From Aldrovandia affinis (taxonomy: Eukaryota > Chordata > Actinopteri > Notacanthiformes > Halosauridae): 64,000 nt of DNA. Positions 12,015-37,388 of the stretch are shown here, in pieces. Location of the stretch: positions 2,215,273 to 2,279,272 of the forward strand of contig JAINUG010000168.1 of assembly GCA_029706075.1 (NCBI GenBank). The letters run 5' to 3'. Position 1 is the stretch's first letter, and every line of letters starts with the position of its first letter. Below the pieces are notes generated by a model that was not told the DNA's origin, ran no database searches, and worked only from the letters and a program-made list of their open reading frames with translations. Made by a program: the position numbers and the translations under genes.

Positions 12015-13132
12015 CCGGGTTACTCAAATTACCTAATATTGTGTAGGTCCCCCTCGTGCCACTAAAACAGCTCTGACCCGTCGAGGCATGGACTCCACAA
12101 GACCTCTGAAGGTGTCCTGTGGTATCTGGCACCAAGATGTTAGCAGCAGTCCTGTAAGTTGCGAGGTGATGCCTCCATGGATCGGACTTGTTGGTCCAGC
12201 ACATCCCACAGATGCTCGATCGGATTGAGATTCTTGAACTCTTTGTTCCTACATTTTTGCAGTGTGACAGGGCGCATTATCCTGCTGAAAGAGGCCACTG
12301 CCATCAGGGAATACCGTTGCCATGAAGGGGTGTACTTGGTCTGCAACAATGTTTAGGTAGGTGGTACGTGTCAAAGTAACACCCATGAATGCCAGGACCC
12401 AAGGTTTCCCAGCAGAACATTGCCCAGAGCATCACACTGCCTCCGCCGGCTTGCCTTCTTCCCATAGTGCATCCTAGTGCCATCTCTTCCCCAGGTAAAC
12501 GACGCACACGCACCCGGCCATCCACATGATGTAAAAGTAAATGTGATTAATCAGCCCAGCCCACCTTCTTCCATTGCTCTATGGTCCAGTTCTGACGCTC
12601 ACGTGCCCATTGTAGGCACTTTCGGCGGTGGACAGGGGTCAGCATGGGCACTCTGACTGGTCTGCGGCTACGCAGTAAGCTGCGATGCACTGTGTGTTCT
12701 GGCACCTTTCTATCATAGCCAGCATTTGTGCTACAGTAGTTCTTCTGTGGGATCGGACCAGATGGGCTAGCCTTCGCTCCCGACACGCATCAATGAGCCT
12801 TGGGCGCCCATGACCCTGTCGCCGGTTCACCGGTTATGCTTCCTTGGACCACTTTTGGTAGGTACTAACCACTGCATACTGGGAACACCCCACAAGACCT
12901 GCCATTCTGGAGATGCTCTGACCCAGTCGTATAGCCATCACAATTTGGCCCTTGTCAGTCGCTCAGATTCTTACGCTTGCCCATTTTTCCTGCTTCCAAC
13001 ACATCAACTTCAAGAACTGACTGTTCACTTGCTGCCTAATATATCCCACCCCTTGACAGGTGCCATGGTAACGAGATGATCAATGTTATTCACTTCACCC
13101 GTCAGTGATTTTAATCTTGTGGCTGATCGGTG
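12015..13132 (-). mobile_element. Degraded Tc1-like transposon
   Basis: The right end (transposase 5' side) closes with gattttaatcttgtggctga tcggtg followed by TA at 13133-13134, a Tc1-type terminus. No matching left terminus is visible near 12015, so the 3' end is truncated or eroded. It lies between the presumed atxn7 poly(A) signal and the psmd6 3' end. Confidence 0.8.
12130..12985 (-). pseudogene. Tc1 transposase pseudogene, multiply frameshifted
   Basis: Pieces of one transposase appear in different minus frames. RRQGHGRPRLIDACRERRLA (helix-turn-helix and GRPR linker, about 12770-12830) is followed by RKCLQWARERQNWTIEQWKK with VGWAD in place of the usual W(S/T)DE (about 12547-12640). 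Next come GGGSVMLWAMFCWETLGPGI (about 12395-12440) and LNPIEHLWDVLDQQVR (about 12185-12235, the region with the third catalytic residue). At least three frame changes separate them. This is an old, dead copy of a family different from the other Tc1 elements here. Confidence 0.85.
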
Positions 13133-13134
13133 TA

Positions 13135-13430
13135 TATGCAATCTATTATTTAGGAGCTGGCCATCTGGATTGTACGTACATGTCTATACACACAATCTTA
13201 TCACCAAGATCCTGTTTTTTATTCACAACCTAATGAAACTTGGAAGCTGTGCCATGTAATACTCATTCCAGATAATGGCAAGACTTCAGACTAAAGGGGT
13301 TGTGATTGAATTATTAAATGAAACCAATTCTAAGTAAAATAGTCCTGTCAATCTGTTCAGTTTACCATCAAAACTACAAAGGAATGCAAATGTCTCACTC
13401 ATTCAAGGAAATACAGCCTCTGTGAAAAGG
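13135..13430. other. Intergenic sequence, nothing recognised
   Basis: About 300 bp between the degraded Tc1 and the psmd6 poly(A) signal, with no coding or repeat signal seen. Confidence 0.4.
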
Positions 13431-13436
13431 TTTATT
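13431..13436 (-). terminator. psmd6: psmd6 poly(A) signal
   Basis: TTTATT on + (AATAAA on -) lies about 110 nt beyond the psmd6 stop codon, followed on - by A/T-rich sequence. This implies a short 3'UTR. Confidence 0.6.
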
Positions 13437-13544
13437 ATATACATACATTTAAGGGCTTAACAAAGACAAAGTTATTAATCTGAAGGCCAAATCACCATGC
13501 TTGTATTTCACAATAAGACAAAGGAATGAGTTTTACTTTGTGAA

Positions 13545-27296
<13,752 letters not shown>

Positions 27297-28184
27297 TTCA
27301 GCAAAAGAAATGAACAAACACACGATTGGGAATAATCCACCAGTTCCGACACCTACCTTACCTAGCTAAACTGTTAGCTTGCTTGCTACTGACACAAAGG
27401 GACGTCCACACACCAACGAGCACAGCAAAAGAACACTTACTAAACTTTAGTAGCACTACGAGAATACTGCCCTCCTATGGTTACATGTATAACAATTTAA
27501 CATTCCTATCCACTTTTTAAACAATCCTTGAATTTTACATTTGTTTACACCTATATTAACCACTTAAATGAACGGGAAATAATAGATATTCCTTATTCAT
27601 AAATGCCTATACATATGATAAATTGTCTAGCTAGCCGCTGAAACAAGAAAAACATATTTGCAAGATTGTAAGCAGGTGCCTAATATCCTGTGAAAATCAT
27701 GTACTTCAATAGAGCACAAACGGTCTACTCTTTTGAACAGATTGGCAGGAAGACATGATAATAAACTTCCCTCCAACACGACAGAATGTAGGAAAACTAT
27801 CCGTTTAAAACTGCTGAACTGAATTTTCTTTCACTGTTTAAAATGTGTAGCCTACTGGTCTAGAAGTTGATATCAGAAGTTAGGAAAACAGAATTAAAAA
27901 AATTCCATTAACCTGTTAATATGTTAGAACAAAATTATTTGCAGTTCTTCCTATAGAAGAATACTGGGCTGGAACTGATACATATTAACAAAATAAACTT
28001 TGGCCGTACCCCTCAAGTTCTGGCTAAAAACAATACATCAAAATAGCAAACTAAATCAAAAGCACCTTTCGGCAATACACTAAATGTTCACTATGCACAC
28101 ACAGACTTTCAGTTGCATTTGTTTCAGGATCTCTGGGTTCTCTCTCAAATGGCATTCAGCTTCCGTGTTCCAGCCATCTACTAA
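27297..28184 (-). promoter_or_regulatory. psmd6 upstream region, promoter inferred
   Basis: The sequence directly upstream of the start codon should hold the 5'UTR and promoter. No TATA box or clear motif was recognised, and it is not GC-rich. The boundary is inferred from the Harbinger-like insert at 28185. Confidence 0.3.
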
Positions 28185-28786
28185 GGCTGTGTTCGAAACC
28201 ATTCCCTATTCCCTAAATAGTGCACTATATAGTGTGTTCGCCATTTTGTAGTGGTATTCAAATTCTCAACGGTTAATTTCGTTCACTATATAGTCCACTA
28301 TAAAATATCCACAATTCACAGCGATTTCTAGTGAACAGCGAATGTACCCTACAATTTCTCCCGTATACCACAATACAATGCGGTCGTGTCTTACCGAAGG
28401 AGAAGACGTGAGACGACTTCCATAACGGTAGCTATTGGTAGCTAAAGCAGTGGCTAGCAGACAGCACCACAGTTGAAAAAACCACACTTGAACATCATTC
28501 AAATTTCAACAATTTATTTGTGATTTAACATTCAAAACTGAACATGCAAACCCGATACTACCTGAGTACATTTCAACCTGCTGTCATGAGTGCTCGGTTT
28601 GTTTACGTGATACTGGGCACGTCCGCTTGCGTCACCTGAATATCTGGCAATTTTTTTTTTTACACAAATGACGTTCAGTGTAGTGTCCGAAAACTGTTTA
28701 ATCGTTCACTACATGGAACACCACATAGGGAACACTACATAGGGAATAGGGAATGAGTGAACGAGTGAACGGTTTCGAACACAACC
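28185..28786. mobile_element. PIF/Harbinger-like MITE, 602 bp
   Basis: The left end ggctgtgttcgaaacc is mirrored at the right by ggtttcgaacacaacc, one mismatch. TAA at 28182-28184 and 28787-28789 is a 3-bp target duplication of TWA type. Further inverted tracts occur inside (ccctattccctaaatagtgc against agggaatagggaa). No coding frame. Confidence 0.8.
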
Positions 28787-28880
28787 TAAGAGAGCAGAGC
28801 AGTTTTAAGCACACAGGGACAATTAGATAATGATGCAAAGCTGTGTGCCCTGCTGCCCTGCCAGTAGGCGTGGCCTTTAA

Positions 28881-30319
28881 CCCTCTGAGGTCGACTGGAT
28901 CGCCGACGATCCAAGCAGCAATAAAAGTATATTACTATTTCTAACTTCGCGATATTTTATCATACACACGCGACAAAAACATTGACAGAAACCTTAGAAT
29001 CGCGACTTTCCGATTTGAGCACTGGCAAATCAAATGGGATTTTTAAATTAGGTTAATTAGACCAAAAGTAAACCTTGCCTTTTACTCTCTTTTTTACCTG
29101 GTAGTAACGTCCCCTTCTATTGACATGGTAACTAGGTGCTAATTTCGGAGAGGTGTGTGGGGAGGGGCGTGGGGCCATGTGTGAAAACCGGCGTAAACAA
29201 CACAAACTGTGACAATTTGAAGCAAGATTTTATACAGACATACAATTTTATTCAAGATGGAAAGATTGTCTGCGCTGCAGTGTTTGAGAGCATCGATGGA
29301 AAGCGACGAAGACAATAACTGACCAAGAGTAAGTAACTATATTTGATTTTGTTATCCATGTTATCAAATACTGTGACTACATATTCAATATATGCACACA
29401 AGAATGGAAGAATACTTTTCAAACAGCCTAAAATGTTATTTATTTGTGATACTCGTGAAAATATATGCGTCTTGTGACGTGTTGCAACGTAACAAATTGC
29501 AATATGCACACAAGATCTATGGAAGAATACTTTTCAAACAGCCTAAAATGTTATTTATTTCGCTTGTTTTCAAATAGCGTGTTGCAACGTAACAAATTGC
29601 AATATGCACACAAGATCTATGGAAGAATACTTTTCAAACAGCCTAAAATGTTATTTATTTCGCTTGTTTTCAAATACTCGTCTTGTGACGAAAATATTCC
29701 GCGTGTTGCAACGTAACAAATTGCAATATGCACACAAGATCTATGGAAGAATACTTTTCAAACAGACGCTTGTTTTCAAAACATATTGTGACGCGTGTTG
29801 CAACGTAACAAATTGCAATAGGCACACAATGAGGGAAAGAGATGGCCCATCTGACAGATCTTAGAGGTGTGGACAATGAATAATGAATATTCAGGTATTT
29901 AGCATTTAGCCCTCCCACAGCCTGAAATAAATGTGACCAGTTCTGATAAAAACAGGTTTTTAGCTATTTAGATCTCAGATGTGCTAAACTGTTTTCACAC
30001 CCTTACATAACCAAGACCTTGATGAACAAACGCACATTGGCAAAACAATTCGTCACTATAGTTTAGTGTGTGCTTTCACAACTTTTGTGACAGCAGAAAA
30101 ATTTACTATTTTCAACTTGTGTGTTTGTAGATCTATTTACAAGCTGCATATGATACTGACCAAACTATTGATGGCATACAAATGTAGCTGTGATTGTCCT
30201 TCAAATAAAAATATCAAACACTTTGGAGTAAGTGTGTGTTAAATTGATGAAATTTAGATAAATATCAGACCATGCCAAAATCAAAAACCATCTAAAAGCT
30301 TAGCACGGACCTCAGAGGG
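28881..30319. mobile_element. piggyBac-type element (copy 2), uninterrupted, non-autonomous
   Basis: TTAA at 28877-28880 and 30320-30323. Ends ccctctgaggtc and its exact inverse gacctcagaggg. Just inside the left end lies a short hairpin (ggatcgccgacgatcc). A 22-codon frame at 29258-29323 (MERLSALQCLRASMESDEDN, then stop) resembles the start of a piggyBac transposase; the rest is gone. Between about 29397 and 29830 the body is a tandem array. The right 480 bp matches copy 1 closely. Confidence 0.87.
29397..29830. repeat. Minisatellite inside piggyBac copy 2, period about 100 bp
   Basis: Repeated unit gtgttgcaacgtaacaaatt gcaatatgcacacaagatct..gaatacttttcaaacagcc, with four to five copies of varying completeness (starting near 29397, 29479, 29579, 29703, 29802). 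Copy 1 of the element has just one degenerate unit at about 17075-17150. Confidence 0.8.
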
Positions 30320-30484
30320 TTAATCACCTGCCTAGACTGCAGGAGGGTTCAAATTGAGATGAATTTTATGTTTTAAGGATTTATTTCATAGTGCTGAATA
30401 CTCAGTGCTGTAAATTGTTGATCTGTTACTACTGAAAACAGAATGTTGAATGTGGCACAAAATCTGTGTACAAATAATTTCCAC

Positions 30485-30806
30485 TACGTTTGTGTAGAGG
30501 AATGGGCCAAACCTGAATACTGCGGGCGATTAGTTACTTCATACAGAAAGCGCCTTGAAGCTGTCATTACAAACAAAGGCTTCTCCACTAAGTATTGAAT
30601 TAATTTCAGTTAGTGTGTTCAATACTTTTTTCTTATGTCATTCCACTTTATTACACATAACTTTATTTACATATGGACTTTAATGTTTAGATTTTTTGTC
30701 TGAATTTCTTGAGTTACTACCAAAGTCTGGTGCAAATTTGAATAGGCTCATTGGAAATACATTTACTGGACAAAATGTTGATGTGTTCAATACTTAATTC
30801 CCACAT

Positions 30807-30810
<4 letters not shown>
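30485..30810 (+). mobile_element. Tc1-like 3' fragment
   Basis: In frame from about 30500: EEWAKP then [22 protein letters not shown] and a stop at 30596-30598, the conserved C-terminus of Tc1 transposases. A 3' flank with atgtgttcaatacttaattc follows, ending near an (AT)n run. The 5' part of the element is missing. Confidence 0.75.
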
Positions 30811-30855
<45 letters not shown>

Positions 30856-30856
30856 T
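30811..30856. repeat. (TA)n microsatellite
   Basis: About 22 TA units, at the edge of the Tc1 fragment. Confidence 0.9.
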
Positions 30857-31037
30857 GTATATATATCAGAGGAGGCTCAGAGCATCCATAGAGGACAGGG
30901 AGGACAGTCCTCCCCAAAAATGTGAAAACAAATCTATAAAAAGAACAATGTCCAATTAAAATAGAGAGGGGAGGGGTTTATCACGGTTATCATGCACAAG
31001 CTATAGTGGCGGGCATTACGGTTCCTCCGCAAACAGA

Positions 31038-31372
31038 GACTTAGGGGGGGTTTGATTGAGGTTTTTAAATTCCTAAAAGGGATTAACAAAGTGCAATACC
31101 AAAGATAAGTTGGGTCAGCAAAACAAGAGGCCACAGGTGGAAATTTATTAAAGGCAAATTCCGCACAGATATTAAGAAGTTTTTCTTTACACAGTGTTGT
31201 CAATGCCTGGAATAGCTTGCTAGGTCGGGTAGTAGAGGCAGAAACACTTGGGCTATTCAATTCCAGGCTAGATGCGGTACTAGATACTCTTTAGATTAGG
31301 ACATGACGAGCCTAGATGGGCTGAACAGCCCATTCTCGTCATTATGTATTCTTATGTTCTTATGTTCTTTGA
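31038..31372 (+). mobile_element. CR1-type LINE 3' fragment
   Basis: Matches the 3' part of the LINE at 46573-49305 in opposite orientation: ttttaaattcctaaaaggga, the cacaggtggaaattta block and the end cttatgttcttatgttcttt. It is 5'-truncated and frameshifted. The 8-bp terminal repeat (ttatgttc) is typical of CR1-type ends. Confidence 0.8.
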
Positions 31373-31733
31373 CTCCGTTCCCTAAAAGGATTTGACTCCC
31401 GCGAATGAGAATGACAGTTATGCAGTGACTGGGTCCGACTCCGTCGATAAATATTGTTTAACTGAATCAATCATTCAATTTAAATTATGATTAATTTGAA
31501 GGGACCGTGTAACAATAGATAAATAAAAACAATAAAAGCATAATATCAACAACAATGATAATATTTAACATGGTTCAAACAGCCTAAAAATAAAAGCCTT
31601 TCATGGTTAATGTCTCAGATCAGAAGGAACATCTCCAAATTAAAAAATCATAAACAAATAATTGAATGGACAACCTTTCTAAGTAGTCTACATATTATCA
31701 AGTCATCATTCACATGGACTAAAATGTCCATTA

Positions 31734-32680
31734 TGTGATGTACGGGATAAGGACCCAGACGCAGACTAGGATCAGGCAAAAAGGAACGTTTAATTCAGGC
31801 AGGGGTCAAAACCAGTAATCAGAAGTAGCGAAGGTACAGAATCAAGAAGCAGAGAGTAGTCACAAAAGGCAGTCCAAAAAGTCAAAAACAGGTAGGCAGA
31901 TAGGCAAACAGACAGAATCGCTAGGCAGGCTCGGAGTAGTAAACAGAAGGGAAGTCTCGGATAAATCAATAAACACTGGCTGAATAAGGGTAGGCACAGG
32001 GAATAAGGATCAACATACTGACAAAGAGAAAACGAAAACACTGAACATATATACAGGCAGAGACAGGAAACACAATGGGAATCAGGTGTGACTGGGAGGA
32101 GAGAGGTAGGAACACAGGTGTAAACAATGGGAATCGATAATCTAATAACGAGGGGATTCGCTAATAGAATAACGAGGGGAAACGAAAGACACGGACTGGG
32201 AAAAACACAAACACAGACAATAAACGACCTGGAAGAACAGGCAGACACGTGCATAGTTAGAATGGGAGGAATGCAAAGAGAATCTGCGTGCGACTGAAGT
32301 GAAAACGTGAGAAGCGTACAGGGATAGGAGAATCGAGAGAGAATGATAGCGATAGTTAGAAGCGTGAGATAATTAGTGATTAGTAGTGTTAGTAACTTAA
32401 TCTAAATCCCTAATGTTAGTAGATTAGTTGGTTAGTACTATATACATCTAACTAATATATACAAAGTGTAATCTAGAAAGTAAGAAGGAAGAAAACGAGA
32501 TAATAAGCGAAGAAGGAAAAAACCGAAACATTTCCCAAAGTGCAAAAGACAAAGACAAGGAGTGGATCTGGAACAGGACCAATAACAGACGGGGAACAGA
32601 ACATGAAAGAAACATGACTCGAAGAAAGATAAATAAACAAAGTACAAAAAACAAACCGAACAGTCACTCAGAACGTAACA
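31734..32680 (-). mobile_element. Solo LTR with 5-bp target duplication CATTA
   Basis: Direct repeats catta at 31729-31733 and 32681-32685. On - the unit starts tgttacgttctgag and ends acatcaca, giving the TG..CA ends of an LTR. Length 947 bp. No gag, pol or primer-binding site is adjacent, so it most likely arose by recombination between the two LTRs of a former element. A tctgcgtctgggtccttatc block next to the 3' end resembles Gypsy-type fish LTR ends. Open frames on - within it show no family signature. Confidence 0.85.
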
Positions 32681-32685
32681 CATTA

Positions 32686-33183
32686 ATAAACTTAGCCTAT
32701 GTGCCATCTAGGTATTTATGCTGGCTAACTTAAGGTGTGACTTGCATTGTGTCGGTTTCCTGCATCATAGCCTACATTGTTCATCAAGCTATCTGCACCA
32801 ATGTTAAAACAATGTTGAACTGTAGAATTATCAACAACAAAGTGTTGATAAATTCATATAGCCTAGCATATTATGCTTCACGGATTCGGTCCTCACCATT
32901 TTCAGTTCAGGAACTTAAGTTACTGTTGCTTTTGGTCACCCCGATGGGATGAGACAGCACTGAACCCTCAAGCGGTTCAGTACTGTCCTTGGCTAATGGC
33001 TACTACAGACTAGAGCACATCGGTGGAAATGGTTAAATAGGAGGAGTCGCTGCAGTTTTCAATGAATGGCAGTTCCCAATTTTATTTACTGAAAGGAACG
33101 AATCCTACATGGAGGTGAGTCAGTTCCTTTCGTTCACCAAAAGGATTCGTTCAAAAAGAACAAATCTTTCACGAACAACACAC
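32686..33183. other. Non-coding stretch, partly repeat-like
   Basis: No gene seen. The segment at 33080-33175 (tttcgttcaccaaaaggatt cgttcaaaaagaac) has the look of a fish DNA-transposon flank but no pairing end was found. Confidence 0.3.
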
Positions 33184-36100
33184 ATTTTACATTACATTTA
33201 CATTTTAAGCATTTAGCAGACGCTCTTATCCAGAGCGACTTACAAGATGTGCATCAATACATGGTAGGAACAATCATAGTTAGCGCACGAGATCAGTGCA
33301 GGAATACAGCAATAGACATCATTGCAGGCATCTGCGTACCATACCTGTAACACCGGGAAGGAAAAGGTTAGTGAAATTTATTTTATTTTTTTATTTTTTT
33401 AAGAGTATAGTGTTGAACAAGTAAACAGTGGTGAAGACAATTTAGCTAGATGGACAGAGTTCAGGGGTAGTGGAGTCTGAAGAGGTGGGTTTTGAGTCTC
33501 TTGCGGAAGATTGGAAGTGATTCCGCAGTTCTGACCGATTGCGGGAGGTCGTTCCACCAACGAGGGACCAGGACAGAGAAGAGGCGAGACCGCAAGGAGC
33601 GGCTGCCAGGCGCCCGGAGGGATGGGGCAGTCAGTTTGCCAGCGGAGGCGGAGCGGAGGGGTCTGGGCGGGATGTAGGGAGTGATGAGTGACCGGAGGTA
33701 TGGGGGAGCAGTACCTCTGGCCGCTTGAAAAGCAAGCACCAGTGACTTGAATCTGATGCGTGCTGCGATGGGGAGCCAGTGCAGAGAGGAGAGTAGAGGG
33801 GTGACGTGGGTGAACTTCGGCTGGTTGAACACCAGGCAAGCAGTAGCATTCTGGACTAGTTGCAGTGGCTTGATGGCACAGGTCGGAAGGCCTGCCAGCA
33901 AGGAATTGCAGTAGTCTAGACGTGAGATCACCAGGGCCTGGACCAGGAGTTGAGTGGCCTCTTGGGTGAGGAACGGTCGGATCCTCCGGATGTTGTGGAG
34001 GGAGAAACGGCAGGTCCGAGTGATCGCTGCAATATGGCTCGAGAAGCACAGCTGGTTGTCCAGGGTTACCCCAAGACTCCTGGCAGACTGGGACGGAGAC
34101 ACTATGGAGCCTTCCACGGTGATTGACGCATCAATCATCGGGGAGCCCTTCGCTGGGAGGAAGAGCAGCTCTGTCTTCCCCAGGTTCAGCTTCAGGTGGT
34201 GGGTGGACATCCATGCGGAGATGTCAGCCAAGCATGCAGAGATCCGTGCCGGGACCTGGGTATCAGATGGAGGGAAGGAGAGGAAGAGTTGAGTGTCATC
34301 AGCATAACAGTGATAGGAAAACCATGAGCAGAAATAACAGAGCCAAGTGACTTGGTGTACAGAGAAATTAGGACGGGGCCTAGCACCGAGCCCTGCAGGA
34401 CTCCGGTAGAGAGGGTGTGGGGAGAGGAGAGGGATCCTCTCCAGGCCACTTGGTAGGACCGGTCAGCCAGGTAGGACTCAAACCATATCAACGCAGATCC
34501 AGAGATTCCCATCTCGACGAGAGATGAGAGCAGGATCCGGTGGTCCACGGTGTCGAATGCCGCCGACAGGTCGAGGAGGAGGAGGACGGAGCTAAGGGAT
34601 CGGGACTTAGCCCCGTGAAGAGCCTCAGTGACCGCAAGGAGAGCAGTCTCTGTGGAGTGGCCTGCTCTGAACCCAGATTGGTTGGGATCAAGCAGGTCGT
34701 TCTGTAAGAGATGAGCAGACAGTTGATTATAGGCAGCCCGCTCTAACGTTTTGGAAAGGAATGGGAGGAGAGAGACAGGTCGGTAGTTAGAGATGACAGC
34801 AGGATTCAGAGAGGGTTTTTTGAGGATGGGGACAACATGAGCACATTTGAGGGAGGAGGGGACAGAGCCAGAGGAAAGAGAGGAGTTAATGACATTGGAG
34901 ACAAAGGGGAGGATGTCCATAGCAATGGACTGGAAGAGGGGGGAAGGAATGGGATCGAGGGGGGAAGGAATGGGATCAAGAGGGCAGGTGGTGGGAGAGA
35001 ACAAGTTGAAGGATGTCTGAGTCAGGGAGGGGCGAGAAGGAGGACAGAGGGGTGGGAGGTTTAGGTAGCGAGATGGGAGAGGGAGAGGTTGGGGGGAAGG
35101 AGTTGTGAATGACATCAACCTTCTCGTGAAAGAAGGATGAGAAGTCATCGGCGGTTAGAGAGGAGGGGGTGGGGGAGGAGGAGGGGTGAGGAGAGAGGAA
35201 AACGTAGAATAGAGTTTACGTGGGTTGGAAACAGAAGATTGAATCTTAGAAAGGAAAAATGCAGACTTAGCAGAGGAGAGGTTAGCGGAGAAGGAAGCCA
35301 GGAGTCTGTGGAAATCAGACAGAGCTACAGCGGATTTGGATTTTCTCCATTTCCTTTCTGCCGCTCGCAGCTTCAGTCGGTTAGCCCAATGGAATCGGTT
35401 AGCCAGGGGGCGGGGGGGCGGAGACGGGCAGGTTTAGTGGATAGAGGACAGAGTAAGTCAAAGGAGGAGGAGAGAGAGGAAAGTAGGGTGGATGATGCTA
35501 CCTCAGCAGGTAGCTGAGAGAAGGCATCAGTAGGGGGAAGGGAAGATAGGACAGTAGCTGACATGGCAGCGGGGGAGAGAGAGCGGAGGTTGCGACGGAC
35601 AGGGACAGTAGGAACAGGCGAGGATGGTTTAGGCACAGAGGGGAGGGGGAGGGAGAAAGACAGAAAGCAATGGTCAGACATATGTAGAGGCGATACCGTA
35701 ATGTTGGGTGAGGGGCAGTTCCTGGTGAAGACCAGGTCCAGTTGGTTACCGGCCTTGTGGGTGGATGGGGATTCAGCCATGGTGAAGTCAAAGGACTGAA
35801 GCAGGGGGAGGAATGCAGAGGCCTGGGAGGTCTCCAGGCAGGTTGAAGCCCCCGAGGAGTAAGACGGGAGTGCCATCCTCAGGGAAGGCACTGAGTAGGG
35901 CATCCATCTCATCTAGGAAACTCCCCAGTGGACCTGGAGGGCGATAAAGAACAATGATGTGCAGTTTACATGGAACAGTGACAGTGACAGCATGAAATTC
36001 GAAGGAGGAGGGTGAGAAGTGAGGAATAGGAACAATACCAAATCTCCACAGGGGGGAGATCAGTATACCTGTCCCTCCACCTCGTCGTGGAGTGTGGGAG

Positions 36101-36251
36101 AAGGTGTAGGCAGCGGAGAGAGCAGCAGGGGTGGCCGTGTTCTGTGGAGTGATCCACGTCTCCGTGAGCACCAGGAACTGCAGGGAGAGTAAGGAGGCCT
36201 GGGCCGAGATGAAATTGGCCTTCCGGACAGCGGACTGGCAGTTCCATAGTC
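33184..36251 (-). mobile_element. L2-type LINE (copy A), 5'-truncated, minus strand
   Basis: The 3' end on - is the cagagcgacttac / gcagacgctcttatcc stem-loop plus (ATGTAA)-like repeats at 33184-33250. Reading upstream, endonuclease and reverse transcriptase sequence continues to 36251 (gactatggaactgccag), where identity to copy B stops. The 5' part and leader are missing. Flanked by the solo LTR region and non-repetitive DNA. Confidence 0.9.
33461..36171 (-). pseudogene. L2 ORF2 (endonuclease-reverse transcriptase) pseudogene, copy A
   Basis: The endonuclease part lies at about 35788-36171 (LTETWITPQNTATPAALSAA; VLYRPPGPLGSFLDEMDALL). The usual GDFN catalytic motif reads GGFN, so the Asp is lost. 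The RT part at 34192-35148 has NYRPVSLLPFLSKTLERAAY, SGFRAGHSTETALLAVTEAL and LDLSAAFDTVDHRILLSSLV. The frame changes after VISAHGF, just before the YADD box. C-terminal sequence (WMSTHHLKLNLGKTELLFLP to FRKRLKTHLFRLHYP) is at 33461-34231. At least three frame breaks separate the pieces. Confidence 0.88.
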
Positions 36252-36935
36252 ACACCACACCACTAACCAGCTATAATATTCAGTTGTAGAGGTGTAGGAG
36301 ATTTTATGAAAGACACAGAGAGAGAGAGATTAGCTTTTTATAAATTAAATTACAAATAGTTGTGCAAATTTAGGGTAGTAGGGCATGACGGAGAGGTCGT
36401 AGTAATTATTTTGTATTATTCATTGTTGGAGGATGAAAATGTATTTGTATTATTCATTGTAACGTTAGCTTATTTGCTAGCAAGTGAACTAACAAGCTAA
36501 TCAAACCGGTGGGAGAGGAGGAGAGCTGACATGAGCGATTGGTAAACGCGAAGAAGAACGTGGTGAAGTTTTTATTGCAAACTCCATTCCACTCATTGGA
36601 ATACAGAGAGAAGACGAGGATTAAAACGGAAGGAAGACCACATCCTAAAATTGAGTTCACTAACAGAAAGGAGAAGGTAGGAGTGTTCAATACTTCTTGG
36701 TATGATAGGTAATGTGGGAGAAAAAACCTAGTGATATTTGCATTTATGAACCTTGTAAACTCTGTGTTTTGTTTTATGATTTTAATCATTTTTGTATGAG
36801 AAATATTGAATGCATAAGAAGTAAGTCTGTAAGTCTGTAATAAGAAGAGGAAAATTTTGGAAATTTCCAACCCAATGGGGTATGGAACATTTTCAGGAGG
36901 CCTCGCAGGGGAAGATACTATGAAGACAGGATAAA
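36252..36935. other. AT-rich stretch, nothing recognised
   Basis: No coding or repeat signal recognised between L2 copy A and the small duplication at 36936. Confidence 0.35.
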
Positions 36936-37064
36936 AGGAGATGGCTCAGAGAGGAGACTTCAGTCCTTGCTTCGTGAACCAACGGGTCTTGGAATGTAAA
37001 AGGAGATGGCTGAGAGGAGATTTCAGTCCTTGCTTCGCGAACCAACGGCTCACTGAATGTAACC
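36936..37064. repeat. Two-copy direct repeat of about 62 bp
   Basis: aaaaggagatggctcagaga then ttcagtccttgcttcgtgaa ccaacgg (36936-36990) is repeated at 36999-37053 with small changes. A gataaaaggag box just precedes it. Confidence 0.65.
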
Positions 37065-37112
37065 ATTGTTCATATTCAAATAAATAATAATTATTACTAC
37101 AGACTCTGAAGA

Positions 37113-37388
37113 TTGTTTTACTTTGGAAGAAGACTACTTTATTTTGAAGAAGTATCCAATGCGGTGGGATCTCTTGGTCCATTTGGCCCAGACCGGGTTC
37201 AGATTCTCCCTCAGTACACTTGGTTTACTGGGAGCCTCGCTACCAATCGTTTGTATTGCTGGCCCTGTCTTCTCATGGGAAAATCAGTGGCATGGACTGT
37301 CCAGGGGTTTGGAGACATTAAGAATTTGGTTTGGGTAACCAAACGTCATGACAAACGCAAGAACCACATCGGTGCTAATCAAATTTAG
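37113..37388 (+). pseudogene. TTF-type zinc-finger fragment of a hAT-like transposase
   Basis: The open frame contains YTWFTGSLATNRLYCWPCLL, then WTVQGFGDIKNL and TKRHDKRKNHIGAN. The pattern W..G....N.LYC.PCLL....W...GF.D..NL....KRH..S..H is the TTF-type zinc finger that opens many hAT (ZMYM-like) transposases. The Cys-x2-Cys and final His pair needed for zinc binding are present. Nothing downstream encodes the dimerisation or catalytic domain. Whether it is an exon of a gene or a stranded transposon piece cannot be told; the latter is likelier given the surroundings. Confidence 0.6.

Noticed and set aside
31790..32254. 154-codon open frame on the minus strand
   Set aside because: It lies inside a solo LTR and has no recognisable domain; the composition (Cys/Leu/Ser/Phe-rich) looks like chance.
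33399..34049. 216-codon open frame rich in Pro/His/Ser overlapping L2 copy A
   Set aside because: It is an alternative-frame shadow of the L2 reverse transcriptase, and the same shadow recurs at 41739-42383 and 52314-52814.
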